Shown here: in pieces, positions 63,132 to 64,000 of the stretch
Layout: each line of letters starts with the position of its first letter
How positions within the stretch are numbered: the stretch's first letter is position 1
DNA from: Bradyrhizobium diazoefficiens
GTDB lineage: Bacteria > Pseudomonadota > Alphaproteobacteria > Rhizobiales > Xanthobacteraceae
DNA: 64,000 nucleotides
Assembly (NCBI RefSeq): GCF_018131185.1
Contig: NZ_JAFCJE010000008.1
Location: 124,001 to 188,000 of the forward strand
Reading direction: 5' to 3'
The notes under the pieces: model-generated
What the model saw: only the letters and a program-made list of their open reading frames with translations
Told to the model about the DNA's origin: nothing
The model's database searches: none
Program-made: the position numbers and the translations under genes

Positions 63132-63152
63132 ATTCGCGACGGCCAGAGCGGT

Positions 63153-63174
63153 GGACGCGGCGTGAGCTGCGTCC
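63153..63174 (+). terminator. Hairpin after the binding-protein gene
   Basis: GGACGCGGC (63153-63161) pairs with GCTGCGTCC (63166-63174) with loop GTGA, one G-U pair, 22 nt after the stop. It is GC-rich and lacks a T tract. Confidence 0.5.
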
Positions 63175-63588
63175 GAGCCTGCGCTGTTCATGGATGCTGC
63201 CGTCAATATGAGCGTCACGCGTACCGATGACCGCCGATCCTAGTCGCGCCCCGGGGTCGATTGGCGAGCGGCAGTGGCCCGGGACGTGCTCGGTAAGCCC
63301 TACGCTTTCTCGCGGATGTCCCGACTGCCGCGCTATTGCCGGCCTGCTGTTTGCAGGCCTGACACAGCCATCAAGCGGTCCTCGGTACCGATTTGCCGCC
63401 GCGCGCCGAGTCCAATACGGTGCAGGAGGTGACCGCGGCAGTGGCTTCGCCGCATTCTGGAATCGAACTGGCAGAGTGCCGGGGTTGTGCATGATGCGGG
63501 ATTCTTGACCCCGCCACTGCCGGCTATCCTCGCCCCATACCGGGACGAACGTCCGACACGCGACCCGCGGCGCAAGAACGTAATGGCA

Positions 63589-63609
63589 GATCGGGACTTG
63601 ATCCCGATC
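63589..63609. repeat. Perfect short hairpin in the long gap before the last gene
   Basis: GATCGGGA (63589-63596) and TCCCGATC (63602-63609) pair perfectly with loop CTTGA; a further TTGATCGGG follows at 63615. This is the only clear structure in 63175-63748, which contains no gene I can support. Confidence 0.35.
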
Positions 63610-63748
63610 AAGCCTTGATCGGGCCGGGCCCGCTAGCATGCAGCTTGCGTAAGGCGACGCGCAGTTGCGCCCCAATCCATGGGCCTCGGCGGCCCTTTCC
63701 GGGAATGATGACTTCAACCGATTCGCGTGGTAGCGCGGGAATGAGCCG

Positions 63749-63967
63749 ATGCCGACTTACTATTTCGACTTCAAGGACGGCGTGCCCCTCCGGGACAGGT
63801 CAGGACTGGAGTTAGTGAGTGATGGGGCGGCCATTGCGCACAGCAAGAACTTGGCCGACAGGGTACGCAGAGAGAAGCCGAAAGGCCATCCGGACCTCCG
63901 GATCGTGGTCATCGACGAGAGCGGCCGGGAAGTTCACCGCGAGCAGATCTATCCCAACGCGACTTGA
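63749..63967 (+). CDS. DUF6894 family small protein
   Basis: This 72-residue protein starts MPTYYFDFKDGVPLRDRSGLELVSDGAAIAHSKNLADRV and ends with a predicted strand pair (DLRIVVIDESGREVHREQI), the whole DUF6894 layout. Function unknown; members are common in Bradyrhizobium and relatives. It is a distant relative of the protein at 51609. Confidence 0.8.
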   Translation: MPTYYFDFKDGVPLRDRSGLELVSDGAAIAHSKNLADRVRREKPKGHPDLRIVVIDESGREVHREQIYPNAT

Positions 63968-64000
63968 CCATTGGCGCAGACGGCACCGAAGCAAGAGTGT

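Noticed and set aside
46000..64000. EcfG-type general stress promoters (GGAAC-N16/17-CGTT) expected near the stress genes
   Set aside because: I checked upstream regions of the main genes on both strands and found no convincing pair.

Overview
The window looks like chromosomal DNA of a Bradyrhizobium-like alphaproteobacterium. This rests on the high GC content, the tad/cpa pilus locus in the Caulobacterales-Rhizobiales style, repeated branched-chain amino acid (liv-type) ABC systems, and families common in Bradyrhizobium such as DUF992, DUF6894, HdeD and PepSY. The assignment is by family resemblance only; no database was searched. There is no rRNA gene, CRISPR array, intact insertion sequence or phage in the window.

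Region 1 (1-17090) is a catabolic island. It holds a 5'-truncated glutamine-synthetase-family gene, an iron-type alcohol dehydrogenase, an M20 amidohydrolase, a four-carbon acid-sugar kinase (DUF1537/OtnK type), a class II aldolase-type decarboxylase (OtnC type) and an AroE-fold dehydrogenase. These are followed by a PotABCD-type ABC importer, small and large subunits resembling N,N-dimethylformamidase, a second large-subunit-like protein, a divergent GntR/FCD regulator and a class III aminotransferase of the glutamate-1-semialdehyde aminomutase type. An identical palindrome, TGATATATCA, lies upstream of the kinase operon, the transporter-amidase operon and the aminotransferase gene, with a related AT-rich element at the gntR promoter, so these look like one regulon. 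A 28-nt 3' end of a tRNA gene with no 5' part lies at 3506-3533 and may mark an old integration boundary. This regulated set is my best candidate for an undescribed pathway. A plausible reading is import of an amide or polar substrate, hydrolysis by the iron amidase, and processing of amine and C4 acid-sugar parts.

Region 2 (17561-31097) is a Tad/Flp type IVb pilus locus: a stand-alone pilus N-domain protein, Flp pilin, CpaA, CpaB, CpaE, CpaF, TadB, TadC, three TadE/TadG-like pseudopilin-type proteins, the CpaC secretin, a lipoprotein and TadD. Base composition changes sharply inside the locus (cpaE/cpaF GC-rich, tadB to tadE GC-poorer), suggesting that part of it was replaced. A CtrA-like site precedes the pilin gene.

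Region 3 (31141-41789) starts with an unrecognised winged-helix/transmembrane protein and an AraC regulator. A complete liv-type operon follows, then a family III CoA transferase, an SDR protein with Phe in place of the catalytic Tyr, and a GST-like protein. It ends in an acyl-CoA dehydrogenase pseudogene.

Region 4 (41828-63967) carries an RND multidrug pump and a run of small membrane or stress proteins (HdeD, DUF992, AI-2E/PerM-type, Bax inhibitor-1, DUF1269). It also has two ArcD-like antiporters with arginine deiminase, an outer-membrane barrel, a HisKA_3 histidine kinase with two NarL-type response regulators, a PepSY protein, an orphan amino-acid-type binding protein and a DUF6894 protein.
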